The translations under genes were made by a program, and so were the position numbers. DNA of 16,269 nucleotides from Paracoccaceae bacterium (GTDB lineage Bacteria > Pseudomonadota > Alphaproteobacteria > Rhodobacterales > Rhodobacteraceae). Under the pieces are notes generated by a model. It had not been told where the DNA came from, did not search any database, and saw only the letters and a program-made list of their open reading frames with translations. Within the stretch, counting starts at the first letter, position 1; each line of letters starts with the position of its first letter. Below, piece after piece: positions 7,500-14,935 of this stretch. Where the stretch lies: contig SLPP01000047.1 in assembly GCA_007131945.1 (NCBI GenBank), forward strand, positions 1-16,269, in the 5' to 3' direction.

Positions 7500-9749
7500 T
7501 CAGCCGCCGGGCACGACGTCCAGCGAATAGACGAAGAGCGCCCCGCGAGCCCCCTCGGCCTCAGCGCCCATTGCCATGGCGCCCCGGGTTAGGGGTGCCT
7601 CGGCGACGTCCGCCAGCAGCGCCCGCAACCCTGCCGCTGCGCCGCCGGTGGTTCCAGTACCGCGGCTCTGCACCCCCTCCTGCCCGAGAAAGGCGAGGTT
7701 GAGGACCGGCGCCATCGGCTCCGCCTCAGCCAGCGCAACTACCACCCGCTCGCGCCCCAGCGTTTCGTCCGATATGCGAAACTGCCCGCGGTCATAGACG
7801 TTGCCTGGCTGAAGCCGCTCGGCGAAGTTGGATGGCGTTATGGCGAAATCGATGCCGATGAACAGCGTGTGAACATCTACCGCGGTGGCTGTGTCGTTGA
7901 CTACCCGCACCCAGACCTCGTCGAGCGGTCGCACTTGCGGCACGGCTGCGGGGCTGATCGGCTCTACTTCGAGCCCGCCGCGCTTGAGATACACCTCCAC
8001 CGTCACCTGACCGCCGCGCGTGAGCTCGTCGGAAAGGCTCAGTCGAGCGAGTTGCGTCGCCCGATAGACCCGTGTCATCGTTTCGCGAAGCCAAGCCGCC
8101 TGTGCCTCCGGATCATTCGTGGCGAGGTTCAGCGATGGTGGCACCTGCCCAGGGTGTAGCGAGATCAGCGCGCCGGCGTCGAGCAGCCAAAGTTCAGGCT
8201 CCGCTGGCTGAGCGGCAGCGAGTTCCGGTGCCAGCCCGTCGCCCTGCGCCAGCATCAGCCCGGCCACGTCGAGGCGCGACATCACGTCCAGCCGGATGTC
8301 GGCCGGGGCATCCGGCGCCACCAACTGCAGCCGGAACGGCGCTTCGGCATCGGCCGCCAGTGACTCCAGCATCTCCGTCACCGCCATTGCCTCCGGCGCA
8401 TCGGAGCGGGGCACGGCGACAGCCAGGTCCATCTCGATCACCCGCTCGACGACGCGCAGCCAGACGCCCTCGTCCAGGCTCGCCGGGTCGAGCGCCGGCA
8501 GATCGGGCGCCGCTTCGTCCTCGTCGACCCGCAGCGGGCCCAGCACGCTGCGCAAGCTCGCTGCCGAGGCGATCTCGACGAGCCCCAGAGCTGCCTCCGG
8601 CCCCGCGGCGGGGTCCGGAAACACCATCAGCCGGGTCCCGGGCACGAGCCCGTGCACCGCACCACCAGAGATCTCGGCGCGATCGGCTGTGCGCCGCAGG
8701 GGCCACTGCGGGCGATACTCAGTTACTCCCGTGCCCAGGACGGGGCTGTTCAGTGCCGCCTCGTCGCCTTCGAACATGGGGATCGGCGCACGCCGGTTCA
8801 TCGCCGCATAGCTCTGCAGTACCGCTTCGCCCAGCTGCCGATAGGTGAGTGTGGGGGCCTCGGCGAGCCGCGCCATTACCGTGAAGGTGAAAAGGCCCAT
8901 CTGCACCGCATCCTCCGCCCCCGGCGGCAGCGGCAATTCGAAGGTCGGCTCGATCGTCTGGCTGGCATAAAAGGCCACGAGCCCGCCCATGTCCAGCGCC
9001 GTCGCCTCGGTTGCCGCGGCTCCCAGCATGGTCTGCCGCGGCGTGCCGGCCACCCCGCGGGCGGTGCCGGCAAAGGCCTCCGGTCCTGCGTAATCCTCCA
9101 CCTCGGAAAGGTCCACCTGCCGCGCCACTTCGCGGCTGTCGCCGCCCAGCACATTGCGGGTCATGGTGGCCGAATGGCAGCAGTCGAATAGCGCCCAGAC
9201 GAAGGCGCCCTTCGCCCGGATCGCATTAATGTCGGCTTTGATGTCCTTGTCGACATAGGCATTGGGCCATTCGGTCATGCCGCGGCGCATGATCCCGGTG
9301 TCGCGCGGCATGAACACCTCGTCGAGCCCGTCGATCTCGCCTGGAAAGCGCGCGGGCTGCTGGTGGCCGTGCCCCGAGAAGTGCAGATAAACCGTGTCGC
9401 CCGGTCCGGCCGCGGCGGCGAGATCGGCCATTGCCGTGCGGATCGCCGTCAGTGTGGGCGGTTCAGCTGCGAAATCGAGCGCGTCGGCCAGCACGGTCAC
9501 ATTCTCCGACGCGAAGGGCACGATTGGATGTGTCAGGAGCCACTCGCGCATCCGCGTGACGTCGTTGGCAGGCCCCTTCAACCAGTTGCGGCGTGGCAAA
9601 TCGGGGTACTCGGTCACTCCCACAAGCAAGGCGCGGCGCACACCTTCGGCGGTCTCGGCAGCGAGGCGCGGTCCGGGGCCGAGCCACAGCCCGCCCGCTA
9701 AGGCAGCCGATCCAAACAACAGGCTGCGGCGGGTCAATGTCAGGTTCAT
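7500..9749 (-). CDS. Tat-exported caspase-like (C14) protein
   Basis: I choose the ATG at 9747-9749, which has AGAGGA 7 nt upstream; an in-frame ATG at 9765-9767 has no ribosome site. This gives 749 residues. The N-terminus is a twin-arginine signal (TRRSLLFGSAALAGGLWLG), so the protein should be exported folded. The caspase-like domain follows (RRALLVGVTEYPDLP), with His127 (HFSGHGHQ) and Cys191 (ALFDCCHSATMTR; second Cys of DCCHS). These are the metacaspase-type dyad motifs. Residues about 350-560 are an Ala/Asp/Glu-rich region of unknown fold. Residues about 590-700 look like a beta-rich domain similar to DUF4384, a known partner of bacterial caspase-like proteins, but that match is by eye. 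It is the first of the minus-strand protease genes. Sequence does not reveal the substrates. Confidence 0.92.
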   Translation of the reverse strand: MNLTLTRRSLLFGSAALAGGLWLGPGPRLAAETAEGVRRALLVGVTEYPDLPRRNWLKGPANDVTRMREWLLTHPIVPFASENVTVLADALDFAAEPPTLTAIRTAMADLAAAAGPGDTVYLHFSGHGHQQPARFPGEIDGLDEVFMPRDTGIMRRGMTEWPNAYVDKDIKADINAIRAKGAFVWALFDCCHSATMTRNVLGGDSREVARQVDLSEVEDYAGPEAFAGTARGVAGTPRQTMLGAAATEATALDMGGLVAFYASQTIEPTFELPLPPGAEDAVQMGLFTFTVMARLAEAPTLTYRQLGEAVLQSYAAMNRRAPIPMFEGDEAALNSPVLGTGVTEYRPQWPLRRTADRAEISGGAVHGLVPGTRLMVFPDPAAGPEAALGLVEIASAASLRSVLGPLRVDEDEAAPDLPALDPASLDEGVWLRVVERVIEMDLAVAVPRSDAPEAMAVTEMLESLAADAEAPFRLQLVAPDAPADIRLDVMSRLDVAGLMLAQGDGLAPELAAAQPAEPELWLLDAGALISLHPGQVPPSLNLATNDPEAQAAWLRETMTRVYRATQLARLSLSDELTRGGQVTVEVYLKRGGLEVEPISPAAVPQVRPLDEVWVRVVNDTATAVDVHTLFIGIDFAITPSNFAERLQPGNVYDRGQFRISDETLGRERVVVALAEAEPMAPVLNLAFLGQEGVQSRGTGTTGGAAAGLRALLADVAEAPLTRGAMAMGAEAEGARGALFVYSLDVVPGG

Positions 9750-10396
9750 GGGGCGGTCCTCTGGCATCCAGGCGGGCTTGGCCCACCCCCATCGGCTGGT
9801 GCACTTGTACTGTTAGTGCATGACGGGTCTCTACGCCAGAGCGAGCGTGGCCGTTGCGGCAGTTCGAGGCGCCGGAGACGTCCACGCGGCGAGTGCCGAA
9901 ACGAGGCCTCTCAATGAAAATGACGCCGCGTGGCAGAGAAGGTTCGCCCCCAAGTCTCTTTTCCTCCGCCAGATAACCTATTGAAAAGTTTCTCCTGATC
10001 CGGATCCGGCCGGATTTTCTCGTTGTTTTCGAGGGTTATGCGGGTGGGGCTGTTCACCTGACTCGGGGACAGGAGGGCCAAAGGCGTTCTCTCGGGGCCG
10101 ATGTTCTCTGGGTCTGTTGACTGCGCCGTTTGGGTGTTCAGGTTGTAAATCATTGCAAAAGAATGGGATTCTGGGGCTCCTGACCGGAATTGGTCAAGAG
10201 TCTCCTCTGCGGTGATACGGGACTGCAGTCGAACCTTGGCTGCTAATCGGGCGGATCGATCGGCGGAAGAAGGGCGGGAAGCCGCCTTTCGCAGCTGCCG
10301 CGTTGCCTCCGCGGCATCGGGCTGAAGCAGCCGTTCCATGAAGGCGCCTTCCGCAGGGAAGCGCCGCATTTCGCAAAAGACCCTACCGGTCGCACT
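9750..10396. other. Region between Tat-caspase and LysR genes, mixed composition
   Basis: About 650 bp with no well-supported gene. It contains the probable upstream control region of the Tat-caspase gene (9750-9910), one weak minus-strand ORF (10339-9911) and, near 10004-10015, the palindrome ATCCGGCCGGAT followed by TTTT. The part from about 9960 to 10200 is visibly less GC-rich than its surroundings. No RNA gene or mobile-element end was recognised. Confidence 0.45.
9911..10339 (-). CDS. Weak candidate ORF, unknown protein of 142 residues
   Basis: The ATG at 10337-10339 follows GGAAGG with a 7-nt spacer, better than the ATG at 10367-10369 that would give 152 residues. The first 60 residues (MERLLQPDAAEATRQLRKAA, then LAAKVRLQSRITAEETLDQF) look like an amphipathic, helical, basic segment with plausible codon use. 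The rest is polar, rich in Asn, Thr and Pro, with mixed third positions less like the neighbours. No signal peptide or membrane segment is present and I do not recognise a family. It could be a real small regulatory protein, a decayed gene or chance. It lies between the LysR gene and the Tat-caspase gene, on the same strand as both. Confidence 0.35.
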   Translation of the reverse strand: MERLLQPDAAEATRQLRKAASRPSSADRSARLAAKVRLQSRITAEETLDQFRSGAPESHSFAMIYNLNTQTAQSTDPENIGPERTPLALLSPSQVNSPTRITLENNEKIRPDPDQEKLFNRLSGGGKETWGRTFSATRRHFH

Positions 10397-11302
10397 TCAG
10401 ATGCTTTGGGCTAGGCTCTGCTCCGCGTGTTGCAGCAAACTGGTGACTGCGGGAAGGTCTGCAGCTTCCGAGTGGCACAACAGGTAAACTCCGACGGGCT
10501 CTGGCGCGTCCAAAAGCTCTACTGCCTTTAGCCTGGGATCCCCGCCGAACTCCCCTTCGAGAACAAAGCCAAGGCCGAGACCGGCGGCCACAGCTTCCTT
10601 TACCGCCTCCCGGGTCGGCATGACCATCGCGGAGGTGAGCGACACGCTGCTCTTCGCGCAAACCTTTTCCACTAGCGCCCGGGTCATGGAGCCGACTTCG
10701 CGCATCAACAACGGCATCTGATCGAGTTGCTTCAACGAAACCGACCCAACTTGCGAAAGTGTATGACCTGCGGGGACACAGAGCATGAGCCTCTGGCTGG
10801 CGATCTGCCGGGCAACGAGGTCCTGGGGCACGGCGAGCAGAGAGGTCACCGCCACATCAAGGCGGCACTGGCGCAGACCCTCGAACAGTTCCGCGGTGTT
10901 TCCGTAATGGTAATCCACGACAACTCCCGGATGCTCGGCACGGAATCGCGCGATCAGGGGGATTGCGAAAGCAGGGGTCGCATAACCGAAGGATATCCGC
11001 CCCGCGCGCAGGCCACGCAGATCCGTGACCGTGGTGTCAAGCTCTTCGGCGCGCGCCAGGACCAGACGCGCGCGATGGAAGATCTCGCGACCGGCAGCAG
11101 TCAGTTCCGGCCCTGCCCTTCGATCCAGCAGGCGGAGCCCGCAGCTGTTCTCGAAGTTGCGCACACGCTGCGACACAGCCGGCTGCGATAGCCCTAGCCG
11201 CCGCGCTGCCTCGGAGAAGCTACCGGATTCGACCACGGCGATGAAGGCCCGAATGTCGTTCAGCGTGTGCGATCCGTTGGCAACGGACTTTTGCAGGGTC
11301 AT
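10397..11302 (-). CDS. LysR-family transcriptional regulator of the phosphonate operon
   Basis: A 301-residue LysR-type regulator. The N-terminal winged HTH spans about residues 14-73 (LNDIRAFIAVVESGSFSEAA, then LSQPAVSQRVRNFE), followed by the linker helix and a substrate-binding-like effector domain (from GRISFGYATPAFAIPLIARF). The length is normal for the family. The start at 11300-11302 has only a weak ribosome site. It is transcribed divergently from the phosphonate uptake operon across 157 bp, the classical layout for a LysR protein that activates its neighbour and represses itself. The ligand is inferred to be the transported phosphonate or a breakdown product such as phosphonoacetaldehyde. 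This would allow induction by substrate rather than by phosphate starvation. LysR regulators are known beside 2-aminoethylphosphonate genes in marine Alphaproteobacteria. Confidence 0.93.
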   Translation of the reverse strand: MTLQKSVANGSHTLNDIRAFIAVVESGSFSEAARRLGLSQPAVSQRVRNFENSCGLRLLDRRAGPELTAAGREIFHRARLVLARAEELDTTVTDLRGLRAGRISFGYATPAFAIPLIARFRAEHPGVVVDYHYGNTAELFEGLRQCRLDVAVTSLLAVPQDLVARQIASQRLMLCVPAGHTLSQVGSVSLKQLDQMPLLMREVGSMTRALVEKVCAKSSVSLTSAMVMPTREAVKEAVAAGLGLGFVLEGEFGGDPRLKAVELLDAPEPVGVYLLCHSEAADLPAVTSLLQHAEQSLAQSI

Positions 11303-11459
11303 CGGACTGCGGGTCCGTGTTTGAGTGTCATGGAGACGTCATTAGAAACGCTTATGGAAATACCAGTCCGGATAGAGAACACAAATACAAACACTGCATC
11401 CTGACTGCCCCCCTATCACGCCTGCATCCAGGCAAAAACCGTATCGGAGACACGTCACG
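11303..11459. promoter_or_regulatory. Divergent promoter region, lysR / phnD
   Basis: A 157-bp spacer, AT-richer than its flanks, lies between divergent genes. It must hold the promoters for both. I see a LysR-box-like palindrome at 11340-11356, but no -35/-10 pair good enough to assign. No PhoB box was evident by eye. Confidence 0.7.
11340..11356. promoter_or_regulatory. Candidate LysR-type binding box
   Basis: The sequence CATTAGAAACGCTTATG has arms CATTAG and CTTATG that are inverted copies except for one central mismatch per arm, around AAACG. It contains the LysR pattern T-N11-A (T11342, A11354). It lies 37 bp from the lysR start and about 103 bp upstream of the phnD start, a usual place for a recognition site. 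Confidence 0.45.
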
Positions 11460-12344
11460 ATGGCCCACAGCAAGACCTCCGTCGTAATCGCGCTGCTGCT
11501 CTCGGGGGCGCTCACCGCTTCGGCAGCGGCAGAGTGCGAAAATCCCGAAACGCTCACCTTCTCGATGATTCCGACCGAAGATACCGCCGCCGAACTCCAG
11601 CTCTACCAGCCGTTGATCCGGCATCTGAGCACGGTTACCGGCAGGGACATCGATTTCTACTCGCCCACCAGCTACGCCTCGGTCATGGAGGCAATTGCGT
11701 CGGGCTGGGTCGATATCGCCGTTCTCGGCCCGGCCAGCTACACCCTCGCCAAGGCGCAGAATGACGACATGGTGGTTTTCGCCACTTATTCCCGTCATGC
11801 CGGGCACATGCAGGAAGAAGGGCCGGGCTATCGCGCCAACCTGATCTCGCGCGCCGACTCGGGCATCGAGACGATCGAGGATTCCCGGGGCGCCACGCTT
11901 GGCCTTGTCGATCCCGCCTCGACCTCCGGTCATCTGCTGCCGATGGTGGCGTTCGCCGGGGAGACCGGTGAGGATCTGGAGGACTTCTACGGGCGCATCG
12001 TCTACACCGGCGGACACGATCTGTCGGCGCTCGCGGTGCTGGAAGGGCGGGTCGATGTCGCCTTCGTGGCGACCCATCGCTTCGACAATGTCGTCGAGCG
12101 TGGGGACATCACCCTTGACAATGTGAACATCCTCTGGCGCTCGGCGGTGGTGCCTCAGGACCCGTTCGTCTTCCGCACCACCCTGTGCGAGGATCTGCGT
12201 GAAAGCATCGTCGACGCGTTCCTGACCGCGCATGAGGTTCCCGAGGTCGCGCCGTATTTCGAAGCGATCAACTCGCCGCGTTTCGTGGCGATGCAGGACA
12301 GCGATTACGATTTGATCCGTCAGTTGCAGGCCGCAGCCGACTGA
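11460..12344 (+). CDS. phnD: Phosphonate ABC transporter, periplasmic substrate-binding protein
   Basis: A 294-residue PhnD-family protein (phosphate/phosphite/phosphonate binding). Residues 1-24 are a Sec signal peptide (SVVIALLLSGALTASAAA). The mature part has the family core: TLTFSMIPTEDTAAELQLYQ, VDIAVLGPASYTLAK (84-98), the ligand-binding loop DPASTSGHLLP with STSG at 154-157, and YTGGHDLSALAVLEGRVDVA (182-201). GGAGA about 9 nt before the ATG acts as ribosome site. It would deliver a phosphonate, by context 2-aminoethylphosphonate or 2-hydroxyethylphosphonate, to the PhnE permeases in the inner membrane. It is the first gene of the operon, separated from phnC by a hairpin that fits higher expression of the binding protein. 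Specificity is inferred from neighbours only. Confidence 0.95.
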   Translation: MAHSKTSVVIALLLSGALTASAAAECENPETLTFSMIPTEDTAAELQLYQPLIRHLSTVTGRDIDFYSPTSYASVMEAIASGWVDIAVLGPASYTLAKAQNDDMVVFATYSRHAGHMQEEGPGYRANLISRADSGIETIEDSRGATLGLVDPASTSGHLLPMVAFAGETGEDLEDFYGRIVYTGGHDLSALAVLEGRVDVAFVATHRFDNVVERGDITLDNVNILWRSAVVPQDPFVFRTTLCEDLRESIVDAFLTAHEVPEVAPYFEAINSPRFVAMQDSDYDLIRQLQAAAD

Positions 12345-12364
12345 TCCGCCCGGAGACCTGTCCG

Positions 12365-12388
12365 GACCCGCCCCCAACGGGGCGGGTC
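12365..12388 (+). terminator. Intercistronic hairpin (attenuator / mRNA stabiliser) between phnD and phnC
   Basis: GACCCGCCCC and GGGGCGGGTC form a perfect 10-bp GC-rich stem with the loop CAAC. No real T tract follows (GCCCCTTGTTC), so complete termination is unlikely. Its place after a binding-protein gene fits 3' protection of phnD mRNA and lower expression downstream. Confidence 0.75.
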
Positions 12389-12411
12389 GCCCCTTGTTCG
12401 AAAGCAGTGAC

Positions 12412-13230
12412 ATGGCGCAACTCAGATTTGTCCCCGCCCGCCATGCGGCACCCGCCGCTGCCTTGGCGGAACCGCTTTTGCAGGTCGAAAACCTGCGTGT
12501 TCGCTACCCGGGCGCGCCCGAGGATGTTCTGCGCGGTGTGGGGTTCACCCTCGCGCCGCGTGAATTCGTGGCGGTGATCGGCGCTTCAGGTTCGGGCAAA
12601 TCCACGCTTCTGCGCGCGATCAACCGGCTTGTCGAACCCAGCGCCGGGTCGGTCCGGCTGGGCGATATCGAGGTGACCGCTCTTCAGGGGGGCGCCCTGC
12701 GCAGGTGCCGGCGCCGCATGGGCATGATCTTTCAGGAATTCAACCTGATTGAGCGGTATCGGGTGCTTGACAATGTGCTGCTGGGCCGGGTGGGTAGCCA
12801 ACAGGCATTGCGGGCCCTGTTTTCCATCTACCCGGCGACAATGATTGCCGAGGCCGCAGCGCTGCTTGATCGGGTCGGGCTGGGTGCCTTTCTTGACCAG
12901 CGGGTCGATGCCCTGAGCGGCGGGCAGCGTCAGCGGGTGGGCATCTGCCGGGCGCTCTTTCAGGCGCCCGAACTGCTGCTGGTGGATGAGCCGACATCGA
13001 GCCTGGACCCGCGCATCGCAAACGACATTATGGCGCAGATCCGTGATCTGGCGCAGGAAAGCGGTGTTGCGGCGCTCTGCAACATCCATGATGTTGCCTT
13101 GGCGCGGCAATTCGCATCGCGCGTCATTGCCTTGCGCGACGGCATCATCGTGCATGACGGCCCCTTCGATGAACTTGACGAGGCCGCGCTTGGCGGCATC
13201 TACGCCGCGACAGACAGGAGCCGACTATGA
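12412..13230 (+). CDS. phnC: Phosphonate ABC transporter, ATP-binding protein
   Basis: The ATP-hydrolysing subunit of the importer, 272 residues from the ATG at 12412; a TTG at 12394 is less likely. Seen in order: Walker A GASGSGKST (57-65), Q-loop MIFQEFNLIERYRVLDNVLL around Gln108 with the PhnC-typical NLIER, ABC signature LSGGQRQRVGICRAL (from 168), Walker B LLLVDE (188-193) with D-loop SSLDP, and the switch His226 (NIHDVALARQF). The length is close to the family norm, with about 20 extra N-terminal residues. Its TGA overlaps the ATG of the first permease gene as ATGA, showing translational coupling. It is cytoplasmic and pairs with the two PhnE subunits. Confidence 0.96.
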   Translation: MAQLRFVPARHAAPAAALAEPLLQVENLRVRYPGAPEDVLRGVGFTLAPREFVAVIGASGSGKSTLLRAINRLVEPSAGSVRLGDIEVTALQGGALRRCRRRMGMIFQEFNLIERYRVLDNVLLGRVGSQQALRALFSIYPATMIAEAAALLDRVGLGAFLDQRVDALSGGQRQRVGICRALFQAPELLLVDEPTSSLDPRIANDIMAQIRDLAQESGVAALCNIHDVALARQFASRVIALRDGIIVHDGPFDELDEAALGGIYAATDRSRL

Positions 13231-14060
13231 GCGCGGCGCAGGCGATGCCGGGATCGAACCCCGCAGCTCTTGCGCGCTGGCGGCAGGCGCGCAGGCGTGG
13301 GCACATGGCCGTGCTGGCCGTGACGTCGCTGCTGCTCGCGCTTTCGGTTTGGGCTGTGCAAGGCTCGGTCATTCCGGGCACCGACTGGCGGCGCATGGGC
13401 GGGTTTGCCGAAGTGGTCACCGGGTTCGGCCGCTTCCTGCCGCCAGATCCGACATTGCTGCCCACGCTTTTTGAGCCCGCCGTGCAGACCATCCTCATCG
13501 CCATCATCGGCACACTGCTGGGCGCGGTGATGTCGCTGCCGGTCGCCGTTCTCGGGGCAGCCAATCTCAGGCCACTGGGCATGCCGGGCTACCTGCTGGC
13601 GCGTGGCCTGATGACCATGAGCCGCTCGATACACGAGATCGTCTGGGCGCTGATCTTCGTCTCGGCCGTGGGCCTTGGGGCCTTTGCGGGCATCCTTGCA
13701 CTGGCTTGCCGGTCCGTGGGCTTCGTATCGAAGCTTCTGGCCGAAGCGATCGAGCGGATCGACATGCGGCCCGTGGAAGCGATGAAGGCGCAAGGCGCGC
13801 GTCCGCTGGACATGGTGCGCCACGCGATCGTCCCGCAGCTTCTGCCCATCGGGCTGGGCACGCTGATCTTCGAATGGGACATCAACGTCAATCGGGCGGC
13901 TGTCCTGGGGCTGGTCGGCGCCGGCGGGCTGGGCCTGACCTTCCACAATCAGCTGATTGCATCGAACTATGCAGGGGTCACCACCGTGCTGCTGACAATT
14001 CTGGCCATCATCCTTGTGGGTGAGGCAATCTCGGTGCGTCTGCGGCGGAGGCTGGTCTGA
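13227..14060 (+). CDS. phnE: Phosphonate ABC transporter, permease (first)
   Basis: An integral inner-membrane subunit of 277 residues. Hydrophobic segments lie at about 27-46 (MAVLAVTSLLLALSVWAV), 85-110, 136-160, 203-216 and 250-268. The cytoplasmic coupling (EAA) loop reads EAMKAQGARPLDMVRHAIVP (184-203), and a FEWDINVNRAAVLGLVGAGG segment follows, typical of PhnE. The start overlaps the phnC stop by ATGA. It should form the channel together with the second permease, so the transporter is probably a heterodimer of two PhnE proteins, a known arrangement. The stop is one base before the next start. Confidence 0.95.
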   Translation: MSAAQAMPGSNPAALARWRQARRRGHMAVLAVTSLLLALSVWAVQGSVIPGTDWRRMGGFAEVVTGFGRFLPPDPTLLPTLFEPAVQTILIAIIGTLLGAVMSLPVAVLGAANLRPLGMPGYLLARGLMTMSRSIHEIVWALIFVSAVGLGAFAGILALACRSVGFVSKLLAEAIERIDMRPVEAMKAQGARPLDMVRHAIVPQLLPIGLGTLIFEWDINVNRAAVLGLVGAGGLGLTFHNQLIASNYAGVTTVLLTILAIILVGEAISVRLRRRLV

Positions 14061-14061
14061 C

Positions 14062-14901
14062 ATGAGCAGCACGAACACTCTCATGGTCCTGCAGAAACGG
14101 CGGCGTCGTTCGCTGCTGCGCTTCCTGCTGTTGCTGGCGCTGGGTGCCGGGCTTTGGCTGACGCTGCAATATCTGAATGTGCGGCTGGAGCGGTTCGCCA
14201 CGCTTTTCGACCGGCTCGGCACGCTTCTGGCCACCCGCTATTATCCGCCCGACTTCGAATACATCATGCGCCCGCGCTTCCTGCAAAGCGTGCTGGAAAC
14301 CATTCACATGGCGCTTCTGGCAACGCTGGCGGGCCTCCTTCTTGCCATACCGCTGGCCTGGCTGGCTGCATTCAACGCCAGCCCGCTGCCAGGGGTCGGA
14401 AAGAGCGCGGCGCGCGTCTTCATCACCGGTGCGCGGGCAATCCACGAGATGATCTGGGCCATCGTGTTCATCATGGTGCTGGGCTTTGGCGTGCTGCCCG
14501 GCGTGCTGGCGCTGACGCTGGGCTGCATCGGCTTTGCCGGCAAGCTGTTCGTCGAGGAGATCGAATCCATCGACGATGCGCCGGTCGAGGCGATGCGGGC
14601 CGCCGGTGCAGGCCCGCTGGCGGTGTTCTTCTTCGGTGTGCTCCCGCAGGTCCGCACCGCCTTCATCGGCATCGGGATCTACACCTGGGACGTGGTCTTC
14701 CGATCCGCCACGGTTGTCGGGTTCTTCGGCGCCGGCGGCATGGGCTGGTATCTGCGCCGCACTGCCGACCAACTGCAAAGCGACCGCGTCGCAGCCATCA
14801 TCCTGCTGATCGCGGCGCTGGTGGTGATATCCGAGGTGATCTCGCACCACGCCCGAACCGCACTCGAAGGTCGGACGGGCCAGCGCGTGCTCGCGCGTTG
14901 A
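14062..14901 (+). CDS. phnE: Phosphonate ABC transporter, permease (second)
   Basis: A 279-residue PhnE-family permease. I take the ATG at 14062, one base after the previous stop (TGACATG), over an in-frame GTG at 14014 lying inside the previous gene. The N-terminus is basic (QKRRRRSLLR), then the first membrane helix at about 18-36 (LLRFLLLLALGAGLWLTL). Further helices lie at about 80-104, 129-157, 197-208 and 243-260. The coupling loop is EAMRAAGAGPLAVFFFGVLP (176-195), followed by YTWDVVFRSATVVGFFGAGG. It is related in sequence to the first permease (shared IHEIVWA/IHEMIWA), consistent with an old duplication. Tight spacing indicates co-translation with phnC and the first permease. Confidence 0.95.
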   Translation: MSSTNTLMVLQKRRRRSLLRFLLLLALGAGLWLTLQYLNVRLERFATLFDRLGTLLATRYYPPDFEYIMRPRFLQSVLETIHMALLATLAGLLLAIPLAWLAAFNASPLPGVGKSAARVFITGARAIHEMIWAIVFIMVLGFGVLPGVLALTLGCIGFAGKLFVEEIESIDDAPVEAMRAAGAGPLAVFFFGVLPQVRTAFIGIGIYTWDVVFRSATVVGFFGAGGMGWYLRRTADQLQSDRVAAIILLIAALVVISEVISHHARTALEGRTGQRVLAR

Positions 14902-14935
14902 ACCTTCGCATCAATCAAGAGGAAACGACGCACGA

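Noticed and set aside
10376..10393. Short GACC/GGTC hairpin followed on the minus strand by TTTT after the LysR stop
   Set aside because: The stem is only about 4 bp, too weak to call a terminator.
11352..14850. Minus-strand frames opposite phnD and the permease genes
   Set aside because: Antisense shadows; His/Gln/Arg-rich translations lacking motifs, while the plus-strand genes are clear.
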